Below, piece by piece: positions 1-10,593 of a stretch of 64,000 nucleotides of DNA (its first letter is position 1; each line of letters begins with the position of its first letter). A program made the translations under genes and the position numbers. Source of the DNA: Dickeya lacustris (GTDB taxonomy: Bacteria; Pseudomonadota; Gammaproteobacteria; Enterobacterales; Enterobacteriaceae). The stretch covers positions 744,001 to 808,000 of the forward strand of contig NZ_CP114280.1 of the NCBI RefSeq assembly GCF_029635795.1. Direction: 5' to 3'. The notes under the pieces are model-generated. The model did no database searches. It was not told the origin of the DNA and saw nothing but the letters and a program-made list of their open reading frames with translations.

Positions 1-651
1 GAAGATTTCTCCTGGAAAGGCAACGTTGACGTCAGCCTGGCCCATAAGAAAAGCTCCACAGAAACCGATAACCGCGATGTTACGCTGAACACTCGCCTGC
101 GCCATGGCACCTGGCGTCACAATCTTGACGCCAGCTACCACATGGCGAAAGAAGATAAGGTGGAAAGCACCAAGAATGCGGCAGGCGAATACGCGCTGGA
201 CAAGTTCATCGATGAGCATTGGTTCTGGCAGGGTCGCTACGAGTATAAACGTGACTGGATAGAAAACATCAAGATCAACCGCTCAGTCGGTACAGGTCCG
301 GGTTATCAGTTCTGGGATAACGATCTGGGGTCATTCTCTGTCACCACGCTGGTCAACTCCCAGACCTTCATCTATCGCAATGACACTGAAGATAACTTCT
401 ACTCCAGCGGCCTGAAATGGAACTATAGCCGTTTCTTGTTTAGTAAACGGACTGAACTGTTTACTGACGGCGAAGTGGGACGTTCGTTTGACAGTACCAC
501 CCCTCTCTACATCAAAGCCGGTGCTGGCGTGCGCTTGAAAGTTACCGACTGGTCTTCCGTCAGCATGAAAGTGTCTCGCAACCGTACCGAAAGCATTCAG
601 GGTAACGTAAACGACACGCTCTATACGCTCGGTTTAGGCGTCGGCTGGTAA
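1..651 (+). CDS. DUF481 (YdiY-like) outer-membrane-type beta-barrel protein, 5' end missing
   Basis: The reading frame is open from base 1 and ends at TAA 649-651, so the N-terminus lies outside the window. The visible 216 residues are a beta-rich, aromatic-rich sequence with alternating polar and hydrophobic residues (YEYKRDWIENIKINRSVG, SVTTLVNSQTFIYR) and a C-terminal GLGVGW. This is typical of the DUF481/YdiY family of salt-inducible outer-membrane-type proteins. Function in this family is poorly known. A strong shared terminator separates it from the convergent prc gene. Confidence 0.75.
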   Translation, partial: EDFSWKGNVDVSLAHKKSSTETDNRDVTLNTRLRHGTWRHNLDASYHMAKEDKVESTKNAAGEYALDKFIDEHWFWQGRYEYKRDWIENIKINRSVGTGPGYQFWDNDLGSFSVTTLVNSQTFIYRNDTEDNFYSSGLKWNYSRFLFSKRTELFTDGEVGRSFDSTTPLYIKAGAGVRLKVTDWSSVSMKVSRNRTESIQGNVNDTLYTLGLGVGW

Positions 652-705
652 TCACCACCGCCCGCGTTGAGCCCTAAGGCAATAACCTGAACGAATAGCC
701 TGAAC

Positions 706-738
706 GAAAAAAAGCCCGGTTTTTAAACCGGGCTTTTT
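706..738. terminator. Bidirectional intrinsic terminator between DUF481 gene and prc
   Basis: A perfect 12-bp stem (AAAGCCCGGTTT at 711-722, AAACCGGGCTTT at 725-736) has an A-run on its left and a T-run on its right. It would therefore terminate both the rightward DUF481 gene and the leftward prc transcript. Confidence 0.9.
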
Positions 739-770
739 ATTAAACGCCAACTGCTATAACCGTTATATCC

Positions 771-2792
771 TCACTGAGGTTTAGCCACGGTTTTTGACAG
801 GTCTTCCGCGATTTGCACCGTCTCGCTCAGATAGGCATCTGGGTCCTGATAATCCTTCGGCAAATCATCCAGTGATTTTAACGGCGGTTTACCCTGACGC
901 TTCAACCGATCGTTGATACGCATCAACCGGTTTGACTCATCCTCGTTATTTTCCTTCTGGCGCTGCGCCAGATTCAGCGATACGTGGTTGCGTTTCTCTT
1001 TCATCTCCTGATAACGCGCCACATCTTGCTGAATAAACTGGAATTCTGGGTCTTTGGCGATACGGGCATTATGCTGCTCAAGCAATCCCGGCAGTATCGG
1101 CTTCACATCCCCCATCACCGCATAATTAGCCTGCTTGATACTGTCCCACGGCAATGCGTTATCTTCAAACTTCTCACCGGTATCCACCACCTCATTACCC
1201 GTCGGCATGATGATATCCGGCGTGACGCCTTTACGCTGCGTACTGCCGCCATTGATACGATAGAATTTTTGGATGGTGTACTGCACCGACCCCAGCGCAG
1301 GCCACTCCGGGCGCAGCATCTGATCGTAGATTCGGTTGACTGAGCGGTACTGTTGCACCGTGCCCTTACCAAACGTCGGCTCCCCGACAATCAGCGCCCG
1401 GCCATAATCTTGCATTGCAGCGGCAAAGATTTCCGATGCCGACGCACTGAAACGATCGACCAGTACCACCAGCGGCCCTTTGTAATAGAGCGTGTCGTCG
1501 GTATCACTGTCTTCCCGAATCTTGCCGTTATTATCACGCACCTGAACGACTGGCCCACTTGGAATAAACAGCCCCGATAAGCTGACGGCTTCAGTTAACG
1601 CGCCACCACCGTTGCCACGCAGATCGATAATAATGCTGCTGACATGCTCTTTTTCCAGTTTCTGCAACTGAACTTTCACATCATCCGTCAGCCCGACATA
1701 GAACCCAGGGATATCCAGCACGCCAACTTTATCTTTCCCGGCCTCTTTTACCGACATTTTCACCGCGCGATCCTCAAGGCGGATACGCTCGCGGGTCAGA
1801 GTAATCTGCTGCGTTTTAGTACCTTTACCGGCGGGCAGCACTTCCAGGCGCACTTTGCTGCCTTTCGGCCCCTTGATAAGCGCGACCACATCATCCAGAC
1901 GCCAGCCAATCACGTCCACCATCGGTTTACCCGCCTGACCCACGCCAACAACGCGATCGCCCACGCTGATGCGTTTGCTCTTCGCCGCCGGGCCGCCGGG
2001 CACCATCGAGTTAATCACCGTATAGTCTTCATCCATTTGCAACACAGCGCCGATCCCCTCGAGAGACAAGCTCATCTCGGTGTTGAACTGCTCGGTATTG
2101 CGTGGTGACAGGTAGCTGGTGTGCGGGTCTATTTCACGCGCAAACGCATTCATCACCATCTGGAATACGTCTTCACTGTTAGTCTGCGCTAACCGACGAA
2201 TGGCGAACTGATAACGCTTAGTGAGCGTCTCTTTGATTTCAGCGTCTGCTTTCCCGGTCAGCTTCAGGCTCAACCAATCGTATTTGACCTTGGCGTCCCA
2301 CAGCGCATTGAGCTCTGGTGTATTCTGCGGCCAGGGTGCTTTAGCCCTATCTAAATCAATGACATCGCTGCCATTCACATTGACCGGTTTTTCCAGCAGG
2401 GAGAGCGCATACTGATAGCGCTCGAACCGGCGCTTCTGCGCCAGGTTATACATGGTATACGGCAGGGTCAGTTTGCCGTTTTTCAGATCGTCACCCAACT
2501 GTGCTTTCTGATCGGCAAATTGCGCCACGTCAGACGCCAACAGCGTATTGTGGCTGTAGTCGAGCATATTGAGGTAACGATCGAAGATCTTGCCAGAGAA
2601 CTGTGCATCCAGCATGAACTGACGATAGTGAGATCGCAGGAAACGCGATGCGACGCGCTCACTGACGGTCGAGTGTTGCGCTTCCGGTTGTAGCTGCGGA
2701 AGCTGATCTTCACGAGTGATGGTTTCGCTGGCAACACCATACCCGGAGAGCAACAATAAACTTAAAGCGGTTGCTTTGACAAAAGTGTTCAT
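771..2792 (-). CDS. prc: Tail-specific periplasmic protease Prc (Tsp)
   Basis: Prc is a periplasmic serine endoprotease that degrades proteins with nonpolar C-termini. It trims penicillin-binding protein 3 and regulates peptidoglycan hydrolase turnover. The 673-residue product is close to the E. coli length. An N-terminal signal peptide (MNTFVKATALSLLLLSGYGVASE) is followed by the Prc N-terminal domain, a PDZ domain around residues 240-325 (SLEGIGAVLQ to KGSKVRLEV), and an S41 protease domain with the catalytic Ser in SASASEIF near residue 453 and Lys in TFGKGTV near 478. It lies 19 bp downstream of proQ on the same strand, as in E. coli. Confidence 0.98.
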   Translation of the reverse strand: MNTFVKATALSLLLLSGYGVASETITREDQLPQLQPEAQHSTVSERVASRFLRSHYRQFMLDAQFSGKIFDRYLNMLDYSHNTLLASDVAQFADQKAQLGDDLKNGKLTLPYTMYNLAQKRRFERYQYALSLLEKPVNVNGSDVIDLDRAKAPWPQNTPELNALWDAKVKYDWLSLKLTGKADAEIKETLTKRYQFAIRRLAQTNSEDVFQMVMNAFAREIDPHTSYLSPRNTEQFNTEMSLSLEGIGAVLQMDEDYTVINSMVPGGPAAKSKRISVGDRVVGVGQAGKPMVDVIGWRLDDVVALIKGPKGSKVRLEVLPAGKGTKTQQITLTRERIRLEDRAVKMSVKEAGKDKVGVLDIPGFYVGLTDDVKVQLQKLEKEHVSSIIIDLRGNGGGALTEAVSLSGLFIPSGPVVQVRDNNGKIREDSDTDDTLYYKGPLVVLVDRFSASASEIFAAAMQDYGRALIVGEPTFGKGTVQQYRSVNRIYDQMLRPEWPALGSVQYTIQKFYRINGGSTQRKGVTPDIIMPTGNEVVDTGEKFEDNALPWDSIKQANYAVMGDVKPILPGLLEQHNARIAKDPEFQFIQQDVARYQEMKEKRNHVSLNLAQRQKENNEDESNRLMRINDRLKRQGKPPLKSLDDLPKDYQDPDAYLSETVQIAEDLSKTVAKPQ

Positions 2793-2811
2793 GCCCTGGT
2801 TGGCCTCCGTA

Positions 2812-3543
2812 TCAGAACTGCAAATGTTCTGCGCGTACGATCATTGCCAGACCGGAAGCCAGTTGCACCCGGACTCCGTCTTTGGCTATCTCAAGCACAG
2901 TCGCATCCATGGCGTTTTTGCCAGCCCTGACTTTGATTTCCTGGCCAATTTTCAGGCTGGAAATATCCGTTACGCTTTGACGCTCAGGCGTCACCGCACG
3001 CGCCGGTTTCGGCTGGCGAGGTTTGCTGTCGGCAACGGATGAAGGGGCAGGTGAAGAGGATGCATGACGGGAAGCCGGACGGGGTTTACGCGGCGTATTG
3101 GCAGCGCCTTCACGCTCACGGCGTGGCGCACCTTTGCCAGCCGGACGGGGGCGCGCGGGTTCAGCTTCGCCCGACTCACGTCGTTTCGCTTGCTGTTCAG
3201 CGCGTTGCGCCTGTACGCGGGCTTTGGCTTCTTCCAACTGCTTACGCGCGTGCTCAACATGCTGCTGTTCCAGCTCACCGCAAGGGTTGCCATCCAGATC
3301 AACGCGCTGGGCACCCAGCTTTATGCCGTACAGATAGCGCCAGCTCGACGTATACAGACGCAGTGCAGAGCGTAACTGTGTTTTGCTGACGTGCTCAGAT
3401 TCGGAGACTCGGCTTACCAAGTCCTGAAAAATGCCGATCTTTAACGGACGCGCGTCACCTTCAATCGTAAAGCAGAGCGGAAAACGCTCTGCCAGATAAG
3501 CGATCACTTCTTTACTGCTGTTCAACTTAGGTTGATTTTCCAT
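2812..3543 (-). CDS. proQ: RNA chaperone ProQ
   Basis: ProQ is a FinO-domain RNA chaperone that binds structured small RNAs and mRNA 3' ends. In E. coli it also affects ProP osmolyte transport. The 243-residue product has the N-terminal FinO/ProQ domain (residues about 5-120, [15 protein letters not shown] and [18 protein letters not shown]). A long basic, Ala/Pro/Arg-rich linker follows (about 120-185), then a C-terminal Tudor-like domain ([19 protein letters not shown] to the end). It is slightly longer than E. coli ProQ (232 aa) because of the linker. It is co-oriented with prc and probably co-transcribed. Confidence 0.97.
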   Translation of the reverse strand: MENQPKLNSSKEVIAYLAERFPLCFTIEGDARPLKIGIFQDLVSRVSESEHVSKTQLRSALRLYTSSWRYLYGIKLGAQRVDLDGNPCGELEQQHVEHARKQLEEAKARVQAQRAEQQAKRRESGEAEPARPRPAGKGAPRREREGAANTPRKPRPASRHASSSPAPSSVADSKPRQPKPARAVTPERQSVTDISSLKIGQEIKVRAGKNAMDATVLEIAKDGVRVQLASGLAMIVRAEHLQF

Positions 3544-3627
3544 GAAATTTCCTGATTACAACGGGTTTGCCAACCAGCGCAGGCATGAACAGGCGTCATT
3601 ATAATGACGCCATCGGCAATTGCCACG

Positions 3628-4134
3628 TTATCCTTGTCGCAACATACGAGAATTAATGAAAGTCAGCATATCACTCTGTGATAATTGCTGGCATAACACG
3701 GCTGCCACAGCCTTCAGCCCCTGCTCATCCGCGCTATCAAAGCGCTCGTAAGCGACGCTGTCGATATCCAGCACGCCAACCAGCACATTATCGACCACCA
3801 GCGGCAGGACAATCTCCGCATTACTGGCGGCATCACACGCGATATGGCCGGGAAACGCATGGACATCACCCACCCGCTGTATGCGGTTTTCAGCTACTGC
3901 ACGGCCACAAACGCCTTTTCCGGCGGGAATGCGTACACAGGCAGGTCGCCCCTGGAATGGCCCCAAAAACAGCGTATCTCCCTCCAGCAGGTAAAAACCG
4001 GCCCAATTCACCGCTTCCAGACGCTCAAACAGCAACGCACTGCTGTTTGACAACAGAGTAATAAAGCGATCTTCTCCCGCAATTAATGCCGTCAGATCGC
4101 GCACCAGCTCATCGTAAAATTGTTCTTTTTTCAT
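3628..4134 (-). CDS. msrC: Free methionine-(R)-sulfoxide reductase MsrC (YebR)
   Basis: MsrC reduces free L-methionine-(R)-sulfoxide with a GAF-domain fold. The chosen start (MKKEQFYDEL, ATG at 4134) gives 168 residues, matching the E. coli 165-residue protein. A longer in-frame extension up to 4254 has no family counterpart. The three catalytic/resolving cysteines are present in the usual arrangement: GRPACVRIPAGKGVCGRAV supplies two, and HIACDA the third 24 residues later. It sits upstream of proQ on the same strand and is divergent from letA. Confidence 0.95.
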   Translation of the reverse strand: MKKEQFYDELVRDLTALIAGEDRFITLLSNSSALLFERLEAVNWAGFYLLEGDTLFLGPFQGRPACVRIPAGKGVCGRAVAENRIQRVGDVHAFPGHIACDAASNAEIVLPLVVDNVLVGVLDIDSVAYERFDSADEQGLKAVAAVLCQQLSQSDMLTFINSRMLRQG

Positions 4135-4548
4135 ATTCTTGCAAATCGGAAAAAATATTTTTATCGCCTGCTTATCGCTCAGGCAACACGGTAATGACAT
4201 GAGAGAATCGGATAGAGATGCTACAGGATTTCTGTTGCGAGCCCAACTATTCACATGACCTATTCATATGGCCTATTACATGCCCCTCACATGACCTCAT
4301 CCGGCATTCACGCGGTGTCATCCCACGCGATACACCTGACGACGACCCAAGAGCCGGTACATCTTCCCCAATGCCGTCTCCAAGGCCTTCCCCAAGAGGG
4401 ACATACAAGAGAAACAGACAAGAGAAACATAGATGCACGGCACCAATCCGGCTCGCGCCTAAACCACCAGCGTAGCAGTGATTTTGTGTCATGCATCATT
4501 CAGTTACACTATGATAATACCTGTCCTGTTAACCTGCCCGCAGGAAAT
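4135..4548. other. Divergent intergenic region msrC / letA
   Basis: This is 414 bp between divergent genes and should hold promoters for both. Open frames cross it in both strands but show no family resemblance and no good ribosome site, so I call none. A weak sigma70-like pair toward letA is possible (TTGTGT at 4484 and TATGAT at 4510, spacing 20, longer than ideal). Confidence 0.5.
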
Positions 4549-5817
4549 ATGAAAATTTATAACATGCCCCCTGCTAACGGGCCGGTCGATACCATCCACG
4601 CCCCCTTGCTACGGCAACGGCGTTGCCCGCACTGTGACGCGCCCTTCACACTGCCGGAGCTAAAACGCCATCAGCATGGCTATTGCCCTCGCTGTGAAGC
4701 CCCTATCGCCAGCGGGCGGGACTGGTCAATTACGCGCCTCGCCGCCATGGCGATGGCCATATTGCTATTGATGCCGTTTGCCTATACCGAACCGCTGATT
4801 AATATCCAGTTGTTTGGCGTATCGATCAGCGCCAGCCTGCTGGAAGGCATCTGGCAAATCACGCGTCAGGGCCACCCGCTTACCGCCAGCATGGTCGCGT
4901 TCTGCACCATCGGCGCACCGCTGACGCTCGTGACCGCGCTGTTATACCTGTTTTTCGCCCCGCGCATTGGCATGAACTTGCGCCCGGCGTTGCTGCTGTT
5001 TGCCCGCCTCAAAGAGTGGGTGATGCTTGATGTTTACCTGGTCGGTATGGCAGTTTCCGCAATTAAAGTCCGTGAATTTTCTGAAGTTATCGCCGGTCAG
5101 GGGTTGATAGCTTTTCTTCTTTTGATGGTGCTAAGTCTACTGACGCTCATCCATCTCAACCCTGAGCAACTCTGGCAACGTTTCTATCCCCAACGGCCAT
5201 TGCGATCGCTTCCGGCGCAGGCCTGCGTTTGCCTCTCGTGTCATTTTACCCAGGTTCCAGACCCTCGAGGGCGTTGTCAGCGCTGCCATGTTCCACTGAC
5301 GGCTCGCCGCCCCTATAGCCTGCAAAAATCCTGGTCAGCGCTGTTGGCGGCGGTGATTCTGCTCATCCCCGCCAATCTACTCCCGATTTCAATAATCTAC
5401 GTCAATGGCGTGCGGCGTGAAGACACGATATTGTCGGGCATTGTGTCGCTGGCAAGTGGTAATGTCCCGGTGGCGGTGATTGTGTTTATTGCCAGTATTC
5501 TGGTGCCATTTTGCAAAGTCCTGGTTACGGCATCGCTGCTGCTCAGTATCCACATGCAGGCGCAGCGCGGTTTGCTGATACGTATGCGGCTGCTACGCGC
5601 CATGCGCTGGGTTGGGCGCTGGTCAATGCTGGATTTATTTGTTATCGCGCTGACAATGTCTCTGGTTAATCGTGACCAGTTACTGGCCTTCACGATGGGG
5701 CCAGCGGCATTCTATTTTGGCGCGGCGGTCATACTGACAATATTGTCTGTTGAGTGGCTGGATAGCCGATTGATGTGGGATGCCAACAGACGTGGAGCAA
5801 AAACTGATGTGGAGTAA
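4549..5817 (+). CDS. letA: LetA (YebS), PqiA-family inner-membrane lipid-transport protein
   Basis: LetA is the inner-membrane partner of the LetB MCE tunnel, which moves lipids across the periplasm between inner and outer membranes. The start ATG 4549 ([11 protein letters not shown]) is preceded by an AGGA site and gives 422 residues, close to E. coli YebS (427). Two PqiA modules are seen. Each begins with zinc-ribbon cysteines ([10 protein letters not shown] with [14 protein letters not shown] with RCQRCHVPL) and continues into about four membrane helices, for example [16 protein letters not shown] and [18 protein letters not shown]. The letB start follows 12 bp after the stop, so the pair is an operon. 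Confidence 0.96.
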   Translation: MKIYNMPPANGPVDTIHAPLLRQRRCPHCDAPFTLPELKRHQHGYCPRCEAPIASGRDWSITRLAAMAMAILLLMPFAYTEPLINIQLFGVSISASLLEGIWQITRQGHPLTASMVAFCTIGAPLTLVTALLYLFFAPRIGMNLRPALLLFARLKEWVMLDVYLVGMAVSAIKVREFSEVIAGQGLIAFLLLMVLSLLTLIHLNPEQLWQRFYPQRPLRSLPAQACVCLSCHFTQVPDPRGRCQRCHVPLTARRPYSLQKSWSALLAAVILLIPANLLPISIIYVNGVRREDTILSGIVSLASGNVPVAVIVFIASILVPFCKVLVTASLLLSIHMQAQRGLLIRMRLLRAMRWVGRWSMLDLFVIALTMSLVNRDQLLAFTMGPAAFYFGAAVILTILSVEWLDSRLMWDANRRGAKTDVE

Positions 5818-5829
5818 TGTGAAATAACC

Positions 5830-8454
5830 ATGCACACCCCAACGCCGTCAGGCGAAGCCAAAATCAAAACCCGCCGTCGGCTCTCGCCGTTTTGGCTGCT
5901 GCCGCTGGTCGCGTTACTCATCGCAGGCTGGCTACTTTATACCAACCAGCAAGAACGAGGCGCGACGATTACGATTGATTTTGTCTCGGCAGATGGCATT
6001 GTGCCTGGCCGCACCCCGGTACGTTATCAGGGGGTGGAAGTGGGCACGGTGCGCAGCATAAAACTCGGTGATGACCTGCGCACCATTCAAGTCATCGCCA
6101 GTATTCGCAACGACATGAAAGAGGCGCTGCGCAGCTCGACACAATTCTGGCTGGTGACGCCCAAGGCTTCGCTGGCCGGTGTTTCCGGGCTTGATGCGCT
6201 GGTTGGCGGTAATTACATCGGCATGCTGCCCGGCACTGGTTCGCCCTCTCGCCACTTCGTTGCGCAGGATACACAGCCTAAATACCGGGTAAATAGCGGC
6301 GAATTATTGGTGCATTTGCGGGCAGACGACCTGGGTTCACTGAATATCGGCTCACTGGTGTATTTTCGTAAAATCCCGGTCGGAAAGGTATATGACTATA
6401 GCGTCAACCCGGATCATCGCGGAGTGGTGATTGATGTGTTGATCGATCGCCGCTTTACCGCACTGGTTAAAAAGAGCAGTCGGTTTTGGAATATCTCAGG
6501 CCTCAAAGCTGACGTTAGCCTGAGCGGAGCGACAATTGAGATGCAAAACCTGTCTGCATTGGTCAATGGTGCCGTGGCCTTTGACTCACCGGAACAGGGA
6601 GACGCCGCGCCAGCCGACCAAAGCTACGACCTGTACCCGGATTTAGCGCAAAGCCAGCGTGGGGTACAGATAACGCTGGATTTACCTTCCGGCGATGGTC
6701 TGCACGCCGGGCGTACCCCGCTGCTGTATCAGGGGCTCGAAGTCGGTACATTGCAACGTTTATCACTAGGCGACAATCAGCGTGTGACCGGCGAGCTGAT
6801 TGTTGACCCATCAGTCGTCCCTTTATTGCGCGAACAAACACGCATCGAACTGGCGTCACCCAGGCTCTCATTGGCACAAATGAACCTGCCCGCCCTGCTG
6901 GGCGGCACAACATTCACGCTGATCCCCGGCGACGGCGAGCCCAGACAGCATTTTGCCGTGGCAGATGCCATGCAACAAGCGTTACAACAACCCGGCGCAC
7001 TGCGCATTGAACTGACGGCCAGCCAGAGTTATGGCATCGACAGCGGCCAGCCGGTGATACTGCACGGCGTGACAATCGGCCAGATAGTACGCCGCACCCT
7101 CGGCGATAACGGCGTGAATTTCACCGCCGTCATTGACGGCCACTATCGCCATTTACTGCACCAGGACAGCCAGTTCATCGCCAGCAGTCAGGTCAATGTC
7201 AAACTGGGGCTGGATGGCGTACAGGTGCTGGGCGCCAGCGCGCAAGAGTGGCTCAATGGCGGCGTGACGGTACTCCCTGGTCGCAGTGGCGAGCCGCAAT
7301 CCCGCTACCCGTTATATAGCGATAAAGAAAAAGCCAGCGCTGGCGTTACCGGCGCCTCGCTTGCGACAACGCTCACGCTGCAAACCGACAGCCTGCCGGA
7401 TATACAAGAAGGTTCGCTGGTGCTGTATCGCAAATTCCCGGTGGGCGAAATCACGCGTATTCGCCCGGATGCAGAATGGTTCACCATTGATGTCGCCATC
7501 CGCCCCGAATACCGTAAGTTACTGACGGCGAATAGCGTTTTTTGGGCCGAAGGCGGCGCGAAAGTACAGCTCAATGGTGCCGGTTTAACGGTACAAGCCT
7601 CGCCGTTGAGTCGGGCCCTGAAAGGCGCTATCAGTTTTGATAATGTTGACGGTGCCGCCGACGTGCAGGCCGCCCGACGGCCACTGTACAGTAACGAAAC
7701 GGCAGCTCGCGCAATCGGCAGCCGCATTACGCTTCGCACGTATGATGCCAGTAAGCTCTCTGCCGGTATGCCCATCCGTTATCTCGGCATTGATATCGGT
7801 CAGCTCGAATCACTGAAACTCTCCGAGCGGCGCGACGAAGTGCAGGTACAAGCCGTGCTATACCCTGAATATGTGCGCCACTTTACCCGTACCGGCACGC
7901 GTTTTTCCGTTGTCACGCCGGAGATTTCCGCCGCTGGCGTCAATCATCTGGAAACCTTGATTCAGCCCTACATTAATGCCGATCCGGGCAACGGTGCCCA
8001 GACGCGTAGCTTTGAGCTGCAAAAAGCCACCATTTCAGATTCGCGCTATCAGGATGGGCTCAATATCAGCGTAGACACCGCTGAAGCGGGTTCGCTACAG
8101 ATAGGGACACCGGTGCTGTTCCGGGGCATTGAAGTCGGGACGGTGACTGGCCTGACGCTCGGCCCGTTATCCGACCGGGTATCGGTGGCATTACGCATCA
8201 GCAAACGTCACGCACAACTGGTGCGTGACAACTCGGTCTTTTGGCTGGCCTCGGGCTATAACTTACAGTTTGGCTTAACCGGCGGCGTCATCAAAAGCGG
8301 TACGTTCCAGCAATTTATTCGCGGTGGTATCGCTTTTGCTACACCACCGGCAACGCCATTAGCCCCCGCCACGCTTCCCGGCAAACATTTCCTGTTACAT
8401 AACGAGGAACCGAATGGCTGGCGTGACTGGGGCACCGCGCTGCCCGAACGTTAA
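5830..8454 (+). CDS. letB: LetB (YebT), seven-MCE-domain intermembrane lipid tunnel
   Basis: LetB forms a hexameric, seven-ring tunnel spanning the periplasm for phospholipid transport. The 874-residue product matches the E. coli length (877). One N-terminal membrane anchor (FWLLPLVALLIAGWLLY, residues about 20-36) is followed by successive MCE repeats recognisable by their openings: GIVPGRTPVRYQGVEVG, GSLNIGSLVYFRKIPVG, GLHAGRTPLLYQGLEVG, GIDSGQPVILHGVTIG, DIQEGSLVLYRKFPVG, KLSAGMPIRYLGIDIG and SLQIGTPVLFRGIEVG. All seven MCE domains are present. It is coupled to letA. Confidence 0.98.
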   Translation: MHTPTPSGEAKIKTRRRLSPFWLLPLVALLIAGWLLYTNQQERGATITIDFVSADGIVPGRTPVRYQGVEVGTVRSIKLGDDLRTIQVIASIRNDMKEALRSSTQFWLVTPKASLAGVSGLDALVGGNYIGMLPGTGSPSRHFVAQDTQPKYRVNSGELLVHLRADDLGSLNIGSLVYFRKIPVGKVYDYSVNPDHRGVVIDVLIDRRFTALVKKSSRFWNISGLKADVSLSGATIEMQNLSALVNGAVAFDSPEQGDAAPADQSYDLYPDLAQSQRGVQITLDLPSGDGLHAGRTPLLYQGLEVGTLQRLSLGDNQRVTGELIVDPSVVPLLREQTRIELASPRLSLAQMNLPALLGGTTFTLIPGDGEPRQHFAVADAMQQALQQPGALRIELTASQSYGIDSGQPVILHGVTIGQIVRRTLGDNGVNFTAVIDGHYRHLLHQDSQFIASSQVNVKLGLDGVQVLGASAQEWLNGGVTVLPGRSGEPQSRYPLYSDKEKASAGVTGASLATTLTLQTDSLPDIQEGSLVLYRKFPVGEITRIRPDAEWFTIDVAIRPEYRKLLTANSVFWAEGGAKVQLNGAGLTVQASPLSRALKGAISFDNVDGAADVQAARRPLYSNETAARAIGSRITLRTYDASKLSAGMPIRYLGIDIGQLESLKLSERRDEVQVQAVLYPEYVRHFTRTGTRFSVVTPEISAAGVNHLETLIQPYINADPGNGAQTRSFELQKATISDSRYQDGLNISVDTAEAGSLQIGTPVLFRGIEVGTVTGLTLGPLSDRVSVALRISKRHAQLVRDNSVFWLASGYNLQFGLTGGVIKSGTFQQFIRGGIAFATPPATPLAPATLPGKHFLLHNEEPNGWRDWGTALPER

Positions 8455-8586
8455 TTCCTCACCTCACCCGTGCCGCAACGCTCACCCGCACCATGCGGGT
8501 GAGCCGCATTCCTTCATCACGCCTCAAATCACACCCGAATATGATAAAATCCCGGCTTCGATTGTTGTTGTAACGGAAACCATACC

Positions 8587-10074
8587 GTGACCAAGGCCAC
8601 TTCGTCTTCTGCTCTCAAGCCCGAATTTCTCAGCATGATGCAAGCCATCATGCCTGCTCATCTTGCTATGGATGATTTCATCGCCGCCTGCCAGCGCCCG
8701 CTGCGGCGCAGTATTCGCGTCAATACATTAAAAATTAGCGTCGCGGAATTCCTGGAGCGGGTGACGCCATACGGCTGGGAATTACACCCCATCCCATGGT
8801 GCCAGGAGGGGTTTTGGCTGCAACAAACGCACGATGATACTCTGCGGCTGGGCAATACCTTAGAACACCTCTGCGGCCTGTTTTATATTCAAGAGGCCAG
8901 CTCGATGTTGCCTGTCAGCGCGTTATTCATGCAGACGCCGCATGACGCCGAGCCTGACGAAAAGCCTGACGAAAAACGTGTGCTGGATATGGCGGCAGCG
9001 CCGGGGTCAAAAACCACGCAAATCGCAGCACATCTTCACAACCACGGCTTGATTGTTGCCAATGAATACTCGGCGAGTCGGGTCAAGGTGCTACATGCTA
9101 ATTTGCACCGCTGCGGCGTCAGTAATACGGCGCTGACACACTTTGATGGCCGGGTTTTTGGTGCCGCGCTGCCTGACACTTTCGATGCCATTCTGCTCGA
9201 TGCGCCCTGCTCTGGTGAAGGCGTGGTTCGTAAAGACCCGGCGGCCATGAGCCATTGGTCGCCTGAAAGCATCGATGAAATCGCCACAACTCAGCGAGAA
9301 TTGATCTTAAGCGCATTTCACGCCCTGAAACCCGGCGGGGTACTGATTTACTCCACCTGCACCCTCAATCATCAGGAAAATCAGCATGTCTGCCGCTGGT
9401 TACTAGACCAGTTTCCAGAAGCCTGCACCGTTGAATCACTGGGCTCACTGTTTCCACAGGCAGAGCACGCGTTAACGGAAGAGGGTTTCTTGCATGTCTT
9501 CCCGCAAATTTATGACAGTGAAGGGTTTTTCGTCGCCCGCTTACGTAAAACGGCCCGTGTCCCGGCGTTGCCAGAACCTCGTTATAAGCTTGGTAAACTC
9601 CCGTTCACGCCCCTCTCGCCTAAAGACGCCTTGCCGTTACGACAGGCGGCGCAACAACGCGGTTTATTCTGGCATGAACACCAATTACAGCTCTGGCAGC
9701 GTGACGATGAAATTTGGTTATTCCCCGTAGCCTTACATCCGCTGCTGGGCAAAATGCGATTTTCACGCATGGGTATCAAACTTGCCGAGCGGATCGGCAA
9801 AGGCTACCGCTGGCAGCATGAAGCGATTATTGCTTTAGGCGTCGTCGGGCAAGCGCCGAATCTGGCATTGAATACGCAACAGGTGATTGACTGGTTTCAG
9901 GGAAAGGATATTTACCCTGACACGCCAGTTGGACGCGATGAGGTGTTGTTACGCTGGGATCAGATAGCGCTGGGGTTGAGTAAGCCGGTCGGCACTCGCC
10001 TGAAGAACACGCTCCCGCGCGATCTGGTGCGTGACGGTGCCGGTATCACGTCGATCTCTGCGCCATCCGCATGA
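8587..10074 (+). CDS. rsmF: 16S rRNA (cytosine-1407-C5)-methyltransferase RsmF
   Basis: RsmF (YebU) methylates C1407 of 16S rRNA in the 30S subunit using S-adenosylmethionine. The start is GTG 8587, matching the family start [15 protein letters not shown]. The N-terminal region is followed by the RsmB/NOL1-type methyltransferase core: [15 protein letters not shown] (SAM site), [14 protein letters not shown] (motif IV cysteine) and [12 protein letters not shown] (motif VI catalytic cysteine). A C-terminal PUA-like region ([18 protein letters not shown]) completes it. At 495 residues it is slightly longer than the E. coli protein (479). It lies 132 bp after letB, as in E. coli. Confidence 0.97.
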   Translation: MTKATSSSALKPEFLSMMQAIMPAHLAMDDFIAACQRPLRRSIRVNTLKISVAEFLERVTPYGWELHPIPWCQEGFWLQQTHDDTLRLGNTLEHLCGLFYIQEASSMLPVSALFMQTPHDAEPDEKPDEKRVLDMAAAPGSKTTQIAAHLHNHGLIVANEYSASRVKVLHANLHRCGVSNTALTHFDGRVFGAALPDTFDAILLDAPCSGEGVVRKDPAAMSHWSPESIDEIATTQRELILSAFHALKPGGVLIYSTCTLNHQENQHVCRWLLDQFPEACTVESLGSLFPQAEHALTEEGFLHVFPQIYDSEGFFVARLRKTARVPALPEPRYKLGKLPFTPLSPKDALPLRQAAQQRGLFWHEHQLQLWQRDDEIWLFPVALHPLLGKMRFSRMGIKLAERIGKGYRWQHEAIIALGVVGQAPNLALNTQQVIDWFQGKDIYPDTPVGRDEVLLRWDQIALGLSKPVGTRLKNTLPRDLVRDGAGITSISAPSA

Positions 10075-10150
10075 GCGAAACGCCCTGACGCGGTTTTTCG
10101 GCTACACTCTCACTCAAGACAACGCTGTACGTTAACGTCCCGGAGGCGTC

Positions 10151-10345
10151 ATGTTCGCACTGGTGATTTTTGTCTGTTACCTCGGAGGGCATTGCGAGAG
10201 TCTGGTGGCCGGAACCTATATCAATGAGCCACAGTGCCTGAGTGCCATGGAAGAACAGCAAATACGAAATGGCGGCTGTTTTCCGCTGGATGAATTCCAT
10301 CACGGATATTGGCGGCCCGCTCACGAATACCGCGACCGCCAATAA
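10151..10345 (+). CDS. yebW: YebW family (DUF1482) small protein
   Basis: The 64-residue product (MFALVIFVCYLGGHCESLV, CFPLDEFHHGYWRPA, ending EYRDRQ) closely follows E. coli YebW in length, in its cysteine positions and in the WRPAxEY ending. It also sits at the matching place downstream of rsmF. The intervening yebV of E. coli is not seen. A CGGAGG-like ribosome site lies just upstream of the ATG. The function is unknown; the N-terminal segment is hydrophobic. Confidence 0.85.
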   Translation: MFALVIFVCYLGGHCESLVAGTYINEPQCLSAMEEQQIRNGGCFPLDEFHHGYWRPAHEYRDRQ

Positions 10346-10404
10346 CCCAACCGACGCCAATATACCGGCGTCGCCTCGCTTGCGCTGCCTTCACCGTGCA
10401 TCAG

Positions 10405-10472
10405 TAATCACCATGCCATCAGTAATCACCGCGCAAACGGTAATCACCGCGCAAACGGTAATCACCGCACAA
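10405..10472 (+). repeat. 18-bp short tandem repeat downstream of yebW
   Basis: The unit TAATCACCGCGCAAACGG occurs exactly twice in tandem at 10423-10440 and 10441-10458. It is flanked by a degenerate copy before (10405-10422) and a partial copy after (10459-10470). There are no unique spacers, so this is not CRISPR. It lies in the 248-bp space between yebW and the chemoreceptor gene. Confidence 0.8.
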
Positions 10473-10554
10473 TGAGCAGTCACCGCAGAATGGGCAATGA
10501 CGCGCCAACCGCCATTGCCCTTGCTGGTACGTATAAACAGCCGATGACGCATTA

Positions 10555-10581
10555 CTCACGGTGAGAATGGCTTACCGTGAG
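10555..10581 (-). terminator. Possible weak terminator hairpin after the chemoreceptor gene
   Basis: CTCACGGT (10555-10562) pairs with ACCGTGAG (10574-10581) just downstream of the minus-strand stop at 10594. There is no T-run on the minus strand, so intrinsic termination is doubtful. Confidence 0.35.
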
Positions 10582-10593
10582 AGTGACCCACCG

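Noticed and set aside
4247..4499. Overlapping short frames on both strands between msrC and letA
   Set aside because: No ribosome sites, no family resemblance, and the neighbouring genes have well-supported starts outside this region.
10405..10472. Short regularly spaced repeats that could suggest a CRISPR remnant
   Set aside because: The copies are directly tandem with no unique spacers, the unit is 18 bp, and no cas gene is near.
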